Source: Halobacterium wangiae (GTDB lineage: Archaea; Halobacteriota; Halobacteria; Halobacteriales; Halobacteriaceae). Taken from it: a DNA stretch of 64,000 nt. This document shows positions 42,004-51,381 of this stretch, in pieces; the first letter of the stretch is position 1, and each line of letters begins with the position of its first letter. The stretch is taken from positions 2,790,001-2,854,000 of the forward strand of contig NZ_CP089588.1 of NCBI RefSeq assembly GCF_021249345.1. The letters are read 5' to 3'. Under the pieces are notes generated by a model, which was not told the DNA's origin, ran no database searches, and saw only the letters and a list, made by a program, of their open reading frames with translations. The position numbers and the translations under genes are program-made.

Positions 42004-42159
42004 CGGTACGCAGGTCGCGGAGACGGCGTAAAAAAGTTGACCCGTACACTCCTCAGTCCCGCCGTTCGTCGGTGTGAGCGCTCGAAGGCTGGACACCGGC
42101 GAACGTTCGGCGCATCCGAAAGGCCAAGGAGCCTCCCCCACCTACCCCGGAACAAGCAG

Positions 42160-45100
42160 ATGGCTTCTAACGAGTACGGTGGGCCCCGGGACGCAGACCG
42201 CCCGGCGGCGGACGACCGGTCGGACTACGACTACGTCGGCGAAGACGTCGAGCGACCGGAACTGGTCGCCGACCTGAGCGAGCGCGTGGACGGCGACGTC
42301 CGCTTCGACACGTACACGCGCGAGATGTACGCGACGGACGCGTCGGCCTACGAGGTGACACCCATCGGGGTGGTCTTCCCGACGGGCACCGACGACGTGG
42401 CGTCGGTCGTCTCCTACTGCGCCGAGCGAGAGATTCCCGTCCTGCCGCGCGGCGGCGGGACGAGTCTCGCCGGGCAGGCCGTCAACGAGGCCGTCGTCCT
42501 CGACTTCATGCGGTACATGAACGACGTCCTGGACGTCCGCCCCGACGACCAGCGGGCTCACGCGGAGGCGGGCGCCGTCCTCGAGGAACTCAACCAGTTG
42601 CTCGCGCCCCACGACCTGAAGTTCGCGCCGGACCCGGCCGCCGGCAACCGGAGCGCCGTCGGCGGCGCCATCGGGAACAACTCCACGGGCGCCCACTCCC
42701 TGAAGTACGGGAAGACCGACGCCTACGTCGAGGAGTGCGAGGTCGTGCTCGCGGACGGCACCGTGACGACGTTCGGGGAAATCGAGATCGAGACCCTCCG
42801 CGAGGAAGCGAACGCGGACGCCGAGGACCTCCTCCCGCGGATCTACGCGGGCGTCCTCGACATACTCGACGAGCACGCCGACGAGGTCGACGCCCGGTTC
42901 CCCGACCTGAAGCGCAACGTCTCCGGCTACAACCTGGACCGACTCGTCGAGGAGGCCGAGAGTGGCACCGTCAACCTCGCGCGGCTGCTCGCGGGCAGCG
43001 AGGGGACCCTCGCCATCGTCACGGAGGCCACCGTCTCGCTGGAACCCGTCCCGGAGACGAAGTCGGTGACGCTGCTGACCTACGAGAGCGTCGTCGACGC
43101 GGTCACGGACGTCCAGCACGTCCTCGAACACGAGCCCGCCGCGGTCGAACTCATCGACGACACGCTCATCGACCTCGCCAGCCAGACTGCCGAGTTCTCC
43201 AACGTCGTCGCCCTCCTCCCAGAGGAGACGCGGGCCGCGCTGCTCGTGGAGTTCTACGCCGCGGACGACGACGAGGGCCGCGAGAAGACCACCGACCTCG
43301 TCGCCGACCGCGTCCGCGACGACAGTGCCCAGGAGGACCGCTACGCGTTCGACGCACTGGAGGCCCACGACGACGCGGAGCGCGCGACCTACTGGAAACT
43401 CCGGAAGTCCGGACTCCCTATCCTGCTCGGCCGGACGAGCGACGCGAAGCACTTCTCGTTCATCGAGGACTGCGCCATCCCGCCGGAGCACCTCCCCGAG
43501 TTCGTCACACGATTCCACGAGATCCTTGACGACAACGACACGTTCGCGTCGTTCTACGCGCACGCCGGCCCCGGCGTCCTCCACGTGCGCCCGCTCGTGA
43601 ACACGAAGACCGAACCCGGGCTCGCGGCGATGGAGGACATCGCCGACCGCGTCACCGACCTGGTCGTGGAGTTCGGCGGGAGCGTCTCCGGCGAGCACGG
43701 CGACGGCCGCGCGCGCACCCAGTGGAACCGAAAGCTGTACGGCGACGACCTCTGGCAGGCGTTCCGCGACCTCAAGACAGCCTTCGACCCGGAATGGCTG
43801 CTGAACCCGGGCCAGGTCTGTGGTGACGTCTCGATGACGGAGAACCTCCGCTTCGACCCCGAGTACGAGTTCGACCCGCACCTCGACCCGGACCTCAACT
43901 GGCAGAACGAGAACGGCTTCCAGGGGATGGTCGAACTCTGCCACGGCTGTGGCGGCTGTCGCACCAGCCAGGACACCGGCGGCGGCGTCATGTGCCCGAC
44001 GTACCGGGCCTCCGAGGAGGAGATTACGTCCACGCGGGGGCGCGCGAACATGCTCCGCCAGTCGATGAGCGGCGACCTGCCCGACGACCCGACGGACGAC
44101 GAGTTCGTCGACGAGGTGCTCGACCTCTGCATCGGCTGCAAGGGCTGTGCGCGAGACTGCCCGAGCGAGGTGGACATGGCGAAGCTGAAGGCCGAGGTCG
44201 TCCACGAGCACCACCAGCGCGAGGGCGCGAGCCTCCGCGACCGGCTGTTCGCAAACGTCGACACGCTCGCGAAACTCGGGAGCGCAACGGCACCGGTCGC
44301 GAACCGCCTCCCCGACCTCCCGGGCGCGCGTGCGGTCATGGAGAAGACGGTCGGCATCGCCCGCGAACGGTCGCTGCCGTCGTTCGAGCGCGAGACGCTC
44401 CAGGACTGGTTCGACGCACGTGGCGGCGCTCGCGTCCCAGCCAGCGAAGCGGAGCGCCGGGCGGTCCTCTTCCCGGACACGTACACGAACTACAGCCACC
44501 CCGAAATCGGAAAAGCAGCCGTCCAGGTGCTCGAGGCAGCCGGCGTCCACGTCGCGCTCGCGGACCGGACGGACAGCGGTCGTCCCGCCCACTCGAAGGG
44601 ATTCCTCGACAAGGCGCGTAACACTGCCGCGGCGAACGTCGCTGACCTCGCCCCGGAGGTGCGCGAGGGCTGGGACGTGGTGCTCGTCGAGCCGTCCGAC
44701 GCCGTGATGTTCCAGTCCGACTACCTCGACCTCCTCTCGGGCGACGCCACCGAGACGGTCGCAGCGAACACGTACGGCGTCTGCGAGTACCTCGATGCGT
44801 TCGCCCTGGACGGAGCCGTGACGTGGGACGCCCAGGAGGTGGCGCTGTCGTACCACGGTCACTGCCACCAGAAGGCGACGAAGAAGGACCACCACGCGGT
44901 CGGCGTGCTGCGCCGGGCGGGGTACGCCGTCGACCCCGTAGACTCGACGTGCTGCGGGATGGCCGGGAGCTTCGGCTACGAGGCCGAACACCACGCGATG
45001 AGCACGGCCATCGGCGACATCCTCGTCGACCAGCTCGACGACAGTCCCGGCGAACTCGCGGTCGCGCCGGGCGCGTCCTGTCGCACGCAACTAGAGGACA

Positions 45101-45201
45101 TGCTCGACGAGGAGGCGCGGGACGCCAGCGGGCTCGTTCCGAGCGACAGAGAAAGTCCGCCGACGCCCGTCGAACTGCTCGCGGCCGCGCTCGCCGACTG
45201 A
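42160..45201 (+). CDS. FAD- and Fe-S-containing oxidoreductase (D-lactate/glycolate dehydrogenase type)
   Basis: 1013 residues from the ATG at 42160; the frame upstream to 41185 is antisense to the amidohydrolase gene. The order is FAD-binding_4 (P-R-G-G-G-T-S-L-A-G-Q-A near residue 100), FAD-oxidase C domain, then 4Fe-4S clusters (C-H-G-C-G-G-C and C-I-G-C-K-G-C-A-R-D-C-P) and a CCG-type C-terminal region (H-G-H-C-H-Q-K-A and C-C-G-M-A-G-S-F-G). It fuses the GlcD and GlcF-like parts in one chain. It likely oxidises a 2-hydroxy acid and passes electrons to the chain. Confidence 0.9.
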   Translation: MASNEYGGPRDADRPAADDRSDYDYVGEDVERPELVADLSERVDGDVRFDTYTREMYATDASAYEVTPIGVVFPTGTDDVASVVSYCAEREIPVLPRGGGTSLAGQAVNEAVVLDFMRYMNDVLDVRPDDQRAHAEAGAVLEELNQLLAPHDLKFAPDPAAGNRSAVGGAIGNNSTGAHSLKYGKTDAYVEECEVVLADGTVTTFGEIEIETLREEANADAEDLLPRIYAGVLDILDEHADEVDARFPDLKRNVSGYNLDRLVEEAESGTVNLARLLAGSEGTLAIVTEATVSLEPVPETKSVTLLTYESVVDAVTDVQHVLEHEPAAVELIDDTLIDLASQTAEFSNVVALLPEETRAALLVEFYAADDDEGREKTTDLVADRVRDDSAQEDRYAFDALEAHDDAERATYWKLRKSGLPILLGRTSDAKHFSFIEDCAIPPEHLPEFVTRFHEILDDNDTFASFYAHAGPGVLHVRPLVNTKTEPGLAAMEDIADRVTDLVVEFGGSVSGEHGDGRARTQWNRKLYGDDLWQAFRDLKTAFDPEWLLNPGQVCGDVSMTENLRFDPEYEFDPHLDPDLNWQNENGFQGMVELCHGCGGCRTSQDTGGGVMCPTYRASEEEITSTRGRANMLRQSMSGDLPDDPTDDEFVDEVLDLCIGCKGCARDCPSEVDMAKLKAEVVHEHHQREGASLRDRLFANVDTLAKLGSATAPVANRLPDLPGARAVMEKTVGIARERSLPSFERETLQDWFDARGGARVPASEAERRAVLFPDTYTNYSHPEIGKAAVQVLEAAGVHVALADRTDSGRPAHSKGFLDKARNTAAANVADLAPEVREGWDVVLVEPSDAVMFQSDYLDLLSGDATETVAANTYGVCEYLDAFALDGAVTWDAQEVALSYHGHCHQKATKKDHHAVGVLRRAGYAVDPVDSTCCGMAGSFGYEAEHHAMSTAIGDILVDQLDDSPGELAVAPGASCRTQLEDMLDEEARDASGLVPSDRESPPTPVELLAAALAD

Positions 45202-45215
45202 CCGAGGAACTCGCG

Positions 45216-45770
45216 TCAGGCCGCGTCGCTCGCTTCGAGGTACGCCCGCCCCTCCGGCGTCTCGCGGAGCATCTCGTCGAACACCTCGGCGTCCGTCTGG
45301 AACTTGTGGACCTGGTGGAGGACGGTGTTGTGGAACCCGGAGATGAACTCGCCGAACTCCTTGAAGAACTCGTGGATCCAGCGCTGCATCCGGTCGTTGG
45401 TGCGGAACTGGGTGATGAACTGCCAGTGGTACTCCGAGTCGGCGTTGAAGAACATCAACACGTGGGGGTCGTCCCGGAGCGCCCAGTAGCAGTCCTCCCA
45501 CTGGTCGGCGAAGTTCGGGTAATAGAATGAGACCCGGAAGAGGAAGTGGTTGAAGATGCTTTGGTCGGGGATGACGGTCTCGCGGTAGAGGCCGTCCTCG
45601 GCCATCTCGCGGAGGATCTCGCTGATGCGGTTGTGGGAGAGTTCGATGCCGTACTCGGCGTCGAGTACCTCGCTCAGTTCCCGCGTGGACGCGGTCGGGT
45701 TCGCGACGCGAGCCTTCAGGATGACGATGTTCCTGGGGGAGACGACGTCGTCGGGCCCGTACGATGACAT
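45216..45770 (-). CDS. Winged-HTH transcriptional regulator
   Basis: 184 residues from the ATG at 45770. An N-terminal winged HTH (A-S-T-R-E-L-S-E-V-L-D-A-E-Y-G-I-E-L, about 20-60) is followed by a sensor-like domain rich in aromatic residues (F-N-H-F-L-F-R-V-S-F-Y-Y-P-N-F). It resembles Lrp-like haloarchaeal regulators but the C-terminal part is not recognised. It is convergent with the FAD oxidase gene and divergent from the enolase-superfamily gene, and may regulate either. Confidence 0.72.
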   Translation of the reverse strand: MSSYGPDDVVSPRNIVILKARVANPTASTRELSEVLDAEYGIELSHNRISEILREMAEDGLYRETVIPDQSIFNHFLFRVSFYYPNFADQWEDCYWALRDDPHVLMFFNADSEYHWQFITQFRTNDRMQRWIHEFFKEFGEFISGFHNTVLHQVHKFQTDAEVFDEMLRETPEGRAYLEASDAA

Positions 45771-45922
45771 GGCTGAGAGTCCGTGGAGAACCGCTAAATT
45801 CCTACTGGTTGTGACAGCGAGCTCCGTGCGGGCCAGCGCTCGACAAGTCCGGGGACGCCACAATCCACCCCCGCCGTCTCTCTGGGAGCAATCTTCATCA
45901 CGCCATCTCCCGGACGTACACC

Positions 45923-47056
45923 ATGGAGATATCGAACGTAGAGACGTTCGCGCTACGCCGGGAGCTCGACGACCGGTTCGCCAACGCCCAGAAGTGGCGC
46001 GACAGCCGGGAGTACTGTCTCGTCCGACTCACGACCGCCGACGGCACGGAGGGGTGGGGCGAGTGCTGGGGGCCAGTCGCCGGCAACCGCGAGATCGTCG
46101 AGGAGTTCGTCGCACCGTGGCTCGAGGGCCGGGACGCCCGGAACGTCGAGCAGATCCACGACAACCTCCGGTGGAAGCTCCGTACCAGCTTCCACACGTT
46201 CGCGCCGGTTGGCGTCGTCAGCGCCGTCGACATGGCGCTGTGGGACATCCGCGGGAAGGCTCGGGGCGAGTCCATTGCTCAGCTCCTCGGCGGCCGCCGC
46301 CGCGAGGACGTCCGGGCGTACGCGACGGGGCACTTCTTCCGGGACGTCGACGACTTCGACCGACAGTGCGACCTGCTCGCGGCGGAGGCTCGCGGCCACG
46401 TGGAGGCCGGCTTCGACGCGCTCAAGATGAAAGTCGGCCTGGCCCACCAGTTCCCGTGGGGGCCGGACGAGGACGTCGAACTCGTTCGTACGGTGCGGGA
46501 GGCCGTCGGGGACGAGGTGACGGTGATGGTCGACGCCAACTGGGCGTACGACGTCGCGACCGCCCGTCGAGTGGGGAGAGCGCTCGAGGAACTGGACGTC
46601 TACTTCTTCGAGGAGCCAGTCCAGCCACAGCAACTCGACGCCTACTCGCGTCTCAACGACGCGCTCGACCTGGCGGTCGCGGGTGGAGAGTGCTGGGCGT
46701 TCGCCGACGAGTTCGAACGCGTACTCGACGCTGGCGCGGTGGACTACGTGCAACCCGACGTGACGAGTGCCGGCGGTGTCACCTCGATGCGCCGAATCGC
46801 CAGCTCCGCCTGGGATGCTGGCCTCCAGTGTCACCCACACGTGTTCGGGACTGGTGTCGCAATCGCCGCGAGCCTGCAGGTTCTCGCGACGATTCCCGGC
46901 CGACCGCTCCTCGAGTTCGACCGGACGCCGAACCCGATTCGCGACGAGCTAATCACCGAACAGATCACGAACGACGAGGACACGGTACCGATCCCGGACC
47001 GGCCGGGCCTGGGCATCACGATCGACGAGGCCGTCCTCGACAGGTTCAGCGCCTGA
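45923..47056 (+). CDS. Mandelate racemase/muconate lactonizing enzyme family protein
   Basis: 377 residues of the enolase superfamily. The K-x-K catalytic motif is L-K-M-K-V-G (about residue 170), and the metal ligands are the Asp of V-M-V-D-A-N-W-A-Y, the Glu of F-F-E-E-P-V and the Glu of G-G-E-C-W-A-F. A C-terminal His (C-H-P-H-V-F-G-T-G) completes a mandelate-racemase-like site. The reaction is racemization, dehydration or lactonization of a carboxylate; the substrate is unknown. It fits an acid-degradation neighbourhood. Confidence 0.88.
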   Translation: MEISNVETFALRRELDDRFANAQKWRDSREYCLVRLTTADGTEGWGECWGPVAGNREIVEEFVAPWLEGRDARNVEQIHDNLRWKLRTSFHTFAPVGVVSAVDMALWDIRGKARGESIAQLLGGRRREDVRAYATGHFFRDVDDFDRQCDLLAAEARGHVEAGFDALKMKVGLAHQFPWGPDEDVELVRTVREAVGDEVTVMVDANWAYDVATARRVGRALEELDVYFFEEPVQPQQLDAYSRLNDALDLAVAGGECWAFADEFERVLDAGAVDYVQPDVTSAGGVTSMRRIASSAWDAGLQCHPHVFGTGVAIAASLQVLATIPGRPLLEFDRTPNPIRDELITEQITNDEDTVPIPDRPGLGITIDEAVLDRFSA

Positions 47057-47082
47057 ACCACGGGTTATCAAGATTGATTCTC

Positions 47083-47107
47083 GGCCAATCAGCAATGGCC
47101 AGATTGG
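47083..47107. terminator. Overlapping inverted repeats between convergent genes
   Basis: GGCCA (47083-47087) pairs with TGGCC (47096-47100), and CCAATC (47085-47090) can instead pair with GATTGG (47102-47107). The two stems exclude each other. The site lies between the enolase-family and integrase genes, so a bidirectional terminator is possible, but no clear T-run follows. Confidence 0.3.
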
Positions 47108-47144
47108 TATAGCAGGATATGGTTTACGAGTTCGTCAGGCGACG

Positions 47145-48197
47145 CTACGACAGGGAGTAAATATTGGCGAGATATACTTTCCGGACTCTGTCGCCCCAGT
47201 TGTGAGTGTACGTGTCGATGATGTCGTCGGCGACGTCCCCCCGGAGGTACTTCACGACCCCACGGTCGCCGGTTCTGTCCCGGAGGTGCGTGGTGAAGAA
47301 GTGCCGAAAGTAGTGGGGCGTGACGTTCTCCGCGGCGTCGCCACCCGTACGGTACCAGCCCGCTGCCTCGGCGTGTCGACGTACCATCGAGCGCACCATC
47401 TCGGGCGTCAGGCGCTCTCCCCAGGCGTCTCGCGTGCTCACGAACAGCGGCTCAGCCTCGGACGGGGAATCGGGTCGGATCGCCAGCCAACGGACGAGAA
47501 CGGTCTTCAGCTCCCCGTCGACGGGCACGAGCGTCGCTCGCTTGCGCTTGTTCGACGCCGTCCGTTCTTCGCCGTTGACCGTCTCTCCGCGGCTCATCCT
47601 CGGATCGACGAACAGCGTGTCGGGCCGGCCGTCGAGTTGGCCCCGGGTTCCGAGGTCGTAGGCGTCCTCGACCGCTGGCGCGGCGAGCGAGACGTCCCGA
47701 ACGTCGAGATTGCAGAGTTCGCCCACCCGGAGCCCGGTCTTCAGCAGCGCCACCACGACGGCGCGCTCCAGCGGGTGGGTGACGTCGCCGACGAACTCCC
47801 GCATTCGCTCGACGGAGACCTCGCGACGGGTCGGGTCGGTGTCGATGGCTTCGTCCATCTCCTGCATCACGAGCGCCATCGGATTGGCGTCGAAGGTCCC
47901 GACCTGGGTCATGTAGCTGTAGAAGCGGTTGAGGTACGAGGCGTACGTCGCGACGGTGCTCTCGGCGTGCTGGCCGCGGAGTTCGTGCACCCAGGCGAGG
48001 CAGTCCCGGCGGTCCGCGTCCGCGGCTGTCGTCTCGAACTCCGCGAGGAACGTCTCGAACGCCCGGAGGACGCGTCCGTAGGCTTCACGCGTCCGTTCGG
48101 ACTTCCCGTGGTAGGCCATGTCCTCGAGGAAATACTCGATCGGGTCGTCGGTGTCGGGTTCGCCACGGTCGGCGACTGCAGTCGCGTCGCCGCTCAT
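47145..48197 (-). CDS. Tyrosine recombinase/integrase (XerC/D-like)
   Basis: 350 residues. An N-terminal SAM-like core-binding domain (R-T-R-E-A-Y-G-R-V-L-R-A-F) is followed by the catalytic domain with T-G-L-R-V-G-E-L-C-N-L (Arg I), H-Y-F-R-H-F-F-T-T-H-L (His-x-x-Arg) and the Tyr in I-D-T-Y-T-H-N-W near the C-terminus. These are all expected catalytic residues, so it should be active. The gene follows a DUF5805 gene with a 4-nt overlap. A chromosomal Xer role or a past integration event are both possible. Confidence 0.9.
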   Translation of the reverse strand: MSGDATAVADRGEPDTDDPIEYFLEDMAYHGKSERTREAYGRVLRAFETFLAEFETTAADADRRDCLAWVHELRGQHAESTVATYASYLNRFYSYMTQVGTFDANPMALVMQEMDEAIDTDPTRREVSVERMREFVGDVTHPLERAVVVALLKTGLRVGELCNLDVRDVSLAAPAVEDAYDLGTRGQLDGRPDTLFVDPRMSRGETVNGEERTASNKRKRATLVPVDGELKTVLVRWLAIRPDSPSEAEPLFVSTRDAWGERLTPEMVRSMVRRHAEAAGWYRTGGDAAENVTPHYFRHFFTTHLRDRTGDRGVVKYLRGDVADDIIDTYTHNWGDRVRKVYLANIYSLS

Positions 48198-48571
48198 CTG
48201 TCACCCTGGAGGACGAAGCCGTCGCGGCGCGGGTCGAAGCGGATCTCGCCCGCGTCCGACAGCGACTGCACCGCCTCGTCCAGTCGATCCTCGAAATCTC
48301 CGGAGAGCTCCTCGACGAGTTGGCCCCACGACACGACACCCTCCGCCGAGAGTGTCGAGAGGACCCTGTCTTCGAGGCCCTGGCCCCCAGGGGTAGCGTC
48401 CTCAGAACCACCTTCCTCGCGGTCGGCCAGGAACCCTCTTCTCCCGGCCTGCACCATCGACCGCAGGAACTCGCTCTGGGACATGTCTAGCTGTTCTGCG
48501 TGCTCGGCCCACGCCTCCTTCTGGTCGGGCGGCACGTAGGTCTTCACTACTGCTCGGTCGTCACCGGCCAT
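48194..48571 (-). CDS. DUF5805-like small DNA-binding protein
   Basis: 125 residues from the ATG at 48571. The N-terminus (V-K-T-Y-V-P-P-D-Q-K-E-A-W-A-E-H-A) and S-Q-S-E-F-L-R-S-M-V-Q look like a ribbon-helix-helix-like domain, followed by a winged-helix-like C-terminal half. Genes of this type sit directly before a haloarchaeal tyrosine recombinase, as here. It could be a recombination accessory or a regulator of the pair. A 6-nt-arm inverted repeat lies upstream. Confidence 0.75.
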   Translation of the reverse strand: MAGDDRAVVKTYVPPDQKEAWAEHAEQLDMSQSEFLRSMVQAGRRGFLADREEGGSEDATPGGQGLEDRVLSTLSAEGVVSWGQLVEELSGDFEDRLDEAVQSLSDAGEIRFDPRRDGFVLQGDR

Positions 48572-48616
48572 GCACCACCGATTCGAGGCCGACTCCTTCA
48601 ATGTTCCCCTCAGCGT

Positions 48617-48634
48617 GGATAAAGACCCTTATCC
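48617..48634. promoter_or_regulatory. Inverted repeat upstream of the DUF5805-integrase pair
   Basis: GGATAA (48617-48622) and TTATCC (48629-48634) are perfect arms 46-63 nt ahead of the ATG at 48571. A T-rich TATA-like stretch overlaps the right arm on the minus strand. This may be an autoregulatory operator. Confidence 0.45.
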
Positions 48635-49160
48635 AGAAACGAAGCACGAGTATGTCGGGAAACCAGGAGCTAGATTCAATGATAATAAGGCTTCGAGGGG
48701 CTCCCAAGGATGATAAAATACCACCCACGGCAGTACTGCAGCCATTGATAACTATCCTCGGCAAGTTCCTCAGTTCGAGAGGGTGCACCTCGGTCGATTT
48801 GGAAACACCAGTAGAACGCCCCCTCACTCTGCGCCCCGAGAAGACCGCTGCCATTTCCGCGACCTGGGGAGAACACCGCCTCTGATTCATCGGCGGTAAT
48901 CGGCCAGGGAATCGTGAGGGCTGAACTCACGCTCACGTGGTACGAGTGACTGGCGTTGCTCTCCCGGCCCGAGTTGTGTTCCTCGGCCCTCTCCTTGTTC
49001 AGCAGAACGAGGAGCTGCTCGAACACCGATCAGTCTGAGTGTCGTTTCACCAGGAGTGATCTCCGGAATTTCCTCGAGAACACCGACGTATCTCCCCAAG
49101 CCGGAGTCCAGTCGCCGTTCGAGGGCTCGTAGTGGGCTGGCCGACATTCAACCAGCGGAA

Positions 49161-49185
49161 GGGGGCGGCCCTCCTCGCCGCCCCC
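49161..49185. repeat. Perfect 9-bp GC hairpin
   Basis: GGGGGCGGC (49161-49169) pairs fully with GCCGCCCCC (49177-49185) across a 7-nt loop. It is not followed by a T-run on either strand, so it is not a typical intrinsic terminator. It lies in the gene-poor stretch between the DUF5805 and ABC genes. Confidence 0.7.
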
Positions 49186-49526
49186 CCAGGGTGAGCGACT
49201 TCAGCGGCGGTGGATCGAGGCCATGTACTGCGCCGGGTGATACCGAATGGATGCTGTCCATCGACTGGCTCGTTCCACTCACCTCGCTGTGGCTGTCGGG
49301 GCTGTCGAATTGCTCTCGTCGACCGACTCGAAATACGGGATTTCCGTGATTCTCGAAATCTGAAATCGCGACTTCGAGGAGACTCCCTGTTCGAACACCG
49401 ACTCGTAAACCATATACTGCAATACAAAGCGACGGGGGTGGATTCCCCCTCGTTCGAGTGGGAACCCAGCACTCGACTCGCTCCGAGAACCGAATCCTCG
49501 AAACCCAGCGTGCGGGTAGCCAGCCG

Positions 49527-50567
49527 TTACTCGTTCAGCACGTGAATCGCGTCCGGGGGAATCGAGACGTGTACTGGCGAACCAGGGTCGACGGGCAACT
49601 GTTCGACAGTCGCGGGCTGGACCTTCGCGACGACCGAGAGATCCGTCCCGTCGACGTCCACGAGGACTCGGTGTTCGTCTCCCTCGTTCAGGTGACGGCG
49701 AACTGTTCCCGTAAGTGCGGATTCATCCGCAGCGTCGATGGAGCTGCCGCTGAGTTGGACACGTGACGGGCGGACGCAGACTGTGACGGAGTTCCCGACG
49801 GAACGGTCGGCGCGCGCCCGGAGGATCTGGTCGCCGACGCCGAGGGTGATCGAATCGCCGTCCTGCTCGACGACGGTGGCGTCGAAGACGTTCTCGCTCC
49901 CCGTGAACCGGGCGACGAACTCGGTGTCCGGTCGGTCGAGGACGGTCTGCGGTGGGCCGACCTGCTCGACGGTCCCGTCCCGGAGCACTGCGATTCGGTC
50001 GCCGAGCACCGTGGCCGCGCGCTGATCGTGGGTCACGTAGATCGTCGGGATCTCCAGCGACCCGAAGAGGTCGTGCAGTTCGTCGCGGAGGCGACGTCGG
50101 ATCGGCGTGTCGAGGCTGGACAGCGGTTCGTCGAGTAACAGCAGGTCGGGGTCCGCTGCGAGCGTCCGGGCCAGTGCGACGCGCCGGCGTTCGCCACCCG
50201 AGAGAGCGGACGGACGCCGGTCGAGCACGTTGTCGATCTCGAGAGTCGCGGCGAGGTCGGCCACGCGGTCAGGGCTCGTCGCCGCGTACGCGACGTTCTC
50301 CCGGGCGGTCATGTGCGGGAACAGCGCGCCGTCCTGGAACACCAGTCCGACCCGGCGTGCCTCCAGCGGCCGCCCGACGAGCGACCGGCCGTCCAGCGAG
50401 ATGTCGCCCGCGTCCGGGGCGACGATGCCGGCAATCGTCGAGAGCAGCGTCGTCTTCCCACTCCCCGATGGACCCAGCACCGAGAGTACCTCCGCGCCGA
50501 CCGAGAGGTCGACGGGGCCGAAGTCGAAGTCGCCGTAGGTTTTCGTGAGTCCAGTCAGGTCGAGCAT
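49527..50567 (-). CDS. Molybdate/tungstate-type ABC transporter ATP-binding protein
   Basis: 346 residues. Walker A is G-P-S-G-S-G-K-T-T (about residue 33), the signature L-S-G-G-E-R-R and Walker B L-L-L-L-D-E-P-L-S-S-L-D. The C-terminal about 110 residues form a TOBE-like regulatory domain (V-C-V-R-P-S-R-V-Q-L). With a permease and binding protein just upstream this is the ATPase of a ModABC/WtpABC importer. It starts 4 nt after the permease stop. Confidence 0.88.
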   Translation of the reverse strand: MLDLTGLTKTYGDFDFGPVDLSVGAEVLSVLGPSGSGKTTLLSTIAGIVAPDAGDISLDGRSLVGRPLEARRVGLVFQDGALFPHMTARENVAYAATSPDRVADLAATLEIDNVLDRRPSALSGGERRRVALARTLAADPDLLLLDEPLSSLDTPIRRRLRDELHDLFGSLEIPTIYVTHDQRAATVLGDRIAVLRDGTVEQVGPPQTVLDRPDTEFVARFTGSENVFDATVVEQDGDSITLGVGDQILRARADRSVGNSVTVCVRPSRVQLSGSSIDAADESALTGTVRRHLNEGDEHRVLVDVDGTDLSVVAKVQPATVEQLPVDPGSPVHVSIPPDAIHVLNE

Positions 50568-50571
50568 CGGG

Positions 50572-51381
50572 TCACTCCAGGGGGTTGGTTCCGAGGCGGT
50601 CGAGGACGACGAGCGTTCCGACGGCGATGCCGACGAGAATCACCGCGACGGGGAACGCGTTCTCCAGGCCGAGCGTCGTGAACGACACCCAGATCTGGAC
50701 CGGCATCGTCCGCGGGTAGTACGCGAGCATGATGGTCGCGCCGAACTCGCCCAACGCCCGGGCGAACGCCAGGGTGACGCCGGCGAGAATCCCCGGCCAC
50801 GCGAGCGGGAGCGTGACGCGACGGAACGTGGTGAGCCTGTGCTTGCCGAGCGAGCGCGAGGCGTGTTCGAGGCTGCGGTCGACGCTCTCGATAGCTGCCT
50901 TCGCGGTGACGACGACGAACGGTGACGCGACGAACGTCTGGGCGAGGACGACGCCGGCTAGTGAGCGAGTCAGCGGGAACCCGCTGGCGGAGACTGCGCC
51001 ACCGAGCAGCGTGTTCGGTCCGACGACGGTCAACAGCACCATGCCGCTGACGACCGGTGGTAACACCAGCGGGAGGACGACGACGGCGGTGACGACCGTC
51101 GGTAACCGACCGTCCGTGCGGGCGAGCCAGTAGGCCAGCGGCAGTCCGAACACCGTCGAGAGCACCGTACTCACGGTGGCGCCGAGCAGCGACGTCCGGG
51201 CTGCGGAGAGCACCTCGGGGCTGCCCACACGAGCGAGCACTGTGCCGGGTGGTTGACTCGCGACCAGCGCCAGCAGCGGGAGGAGGTAGAAGCAGAGCAA
51301 CACCGCTCCCAGGAGGAACGCGACCGACAGCCAGTCGAGTCGCCCGGCGACGGACTCAGTGCGTGACTCGCTCGGGAACAT
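50572..51381 (-). CDS. Molybdate/tungstate-type ABC transporter permease
   Basis: 269 residues with about six hydrophobic segments. The BPD-transporter coupling region is visible around E-H-A-S-R-S-L-G-K-H-R-L-T-T-F-R-R-V-T-L-P-L-A, as in ModB/WtpB. Its start overlaps the binding-protein gene by 26 nt, and the ATPase gene follows at once, so the three form an operon. Confidence 0.88.
   Translation of the reverse strand: MFPSESRTESVAGRLDWLSVAFLLGAVLLCFYLLPLLALVASQPPGTVLARVGSPEVLSAARTSLLGATVSTVLSTVFGLPLAYWLARTDGRLPTVVTAVVVLPLVLPPVVSGMVLLTVVGPNTLLGGAVSASGFPLTRSLAGVVLAQTFVASPFVVVTAKAAIESVDRSLEHASRSLGKHRLTTFRRVTLPLAWPGILAGVTLAFARALGEFGATIMLAYYPRTMPVQIWVSFTTLGLENAFPVAVILVGIAVGTLVVLDRLGTNPLE

Larger units (their letters stand above)
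48572..49526. other. 955-nt gene-poor, AT-richer region beside the integrase
   Basis: No ORF here is convincing. Frames of 94-141 codons on both strands have unbalanced composition without the usual Asp/Glu bias. The first 300 nt are clearly richer in A and T than the flanking genes. Two features stand out: the inverted repeat at 48617-48634 and a strong GC hairpin at 49161-49185. The segment could be a recombination target or a decayed element; no duplicated attachment core was found by eye. Confidence 0.5.

Noticed and set aside
42142-45090. Very long minus-strand ORF opposite the FAD/Fe-S oxidoreductase
   Set aside because: It is a shadow of the real plus-strand gene, a common result of high GC; it has no recognisable domains and its composition is that of antisense frames.
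48601-48885. A 94-codon plus-strand ORF next to the integrase gene
   Set aside because: Codon use is weak, a promoter is not clear, and the region overlaps likely control DNA of the DUF5805 gene; it cannot be excluded.
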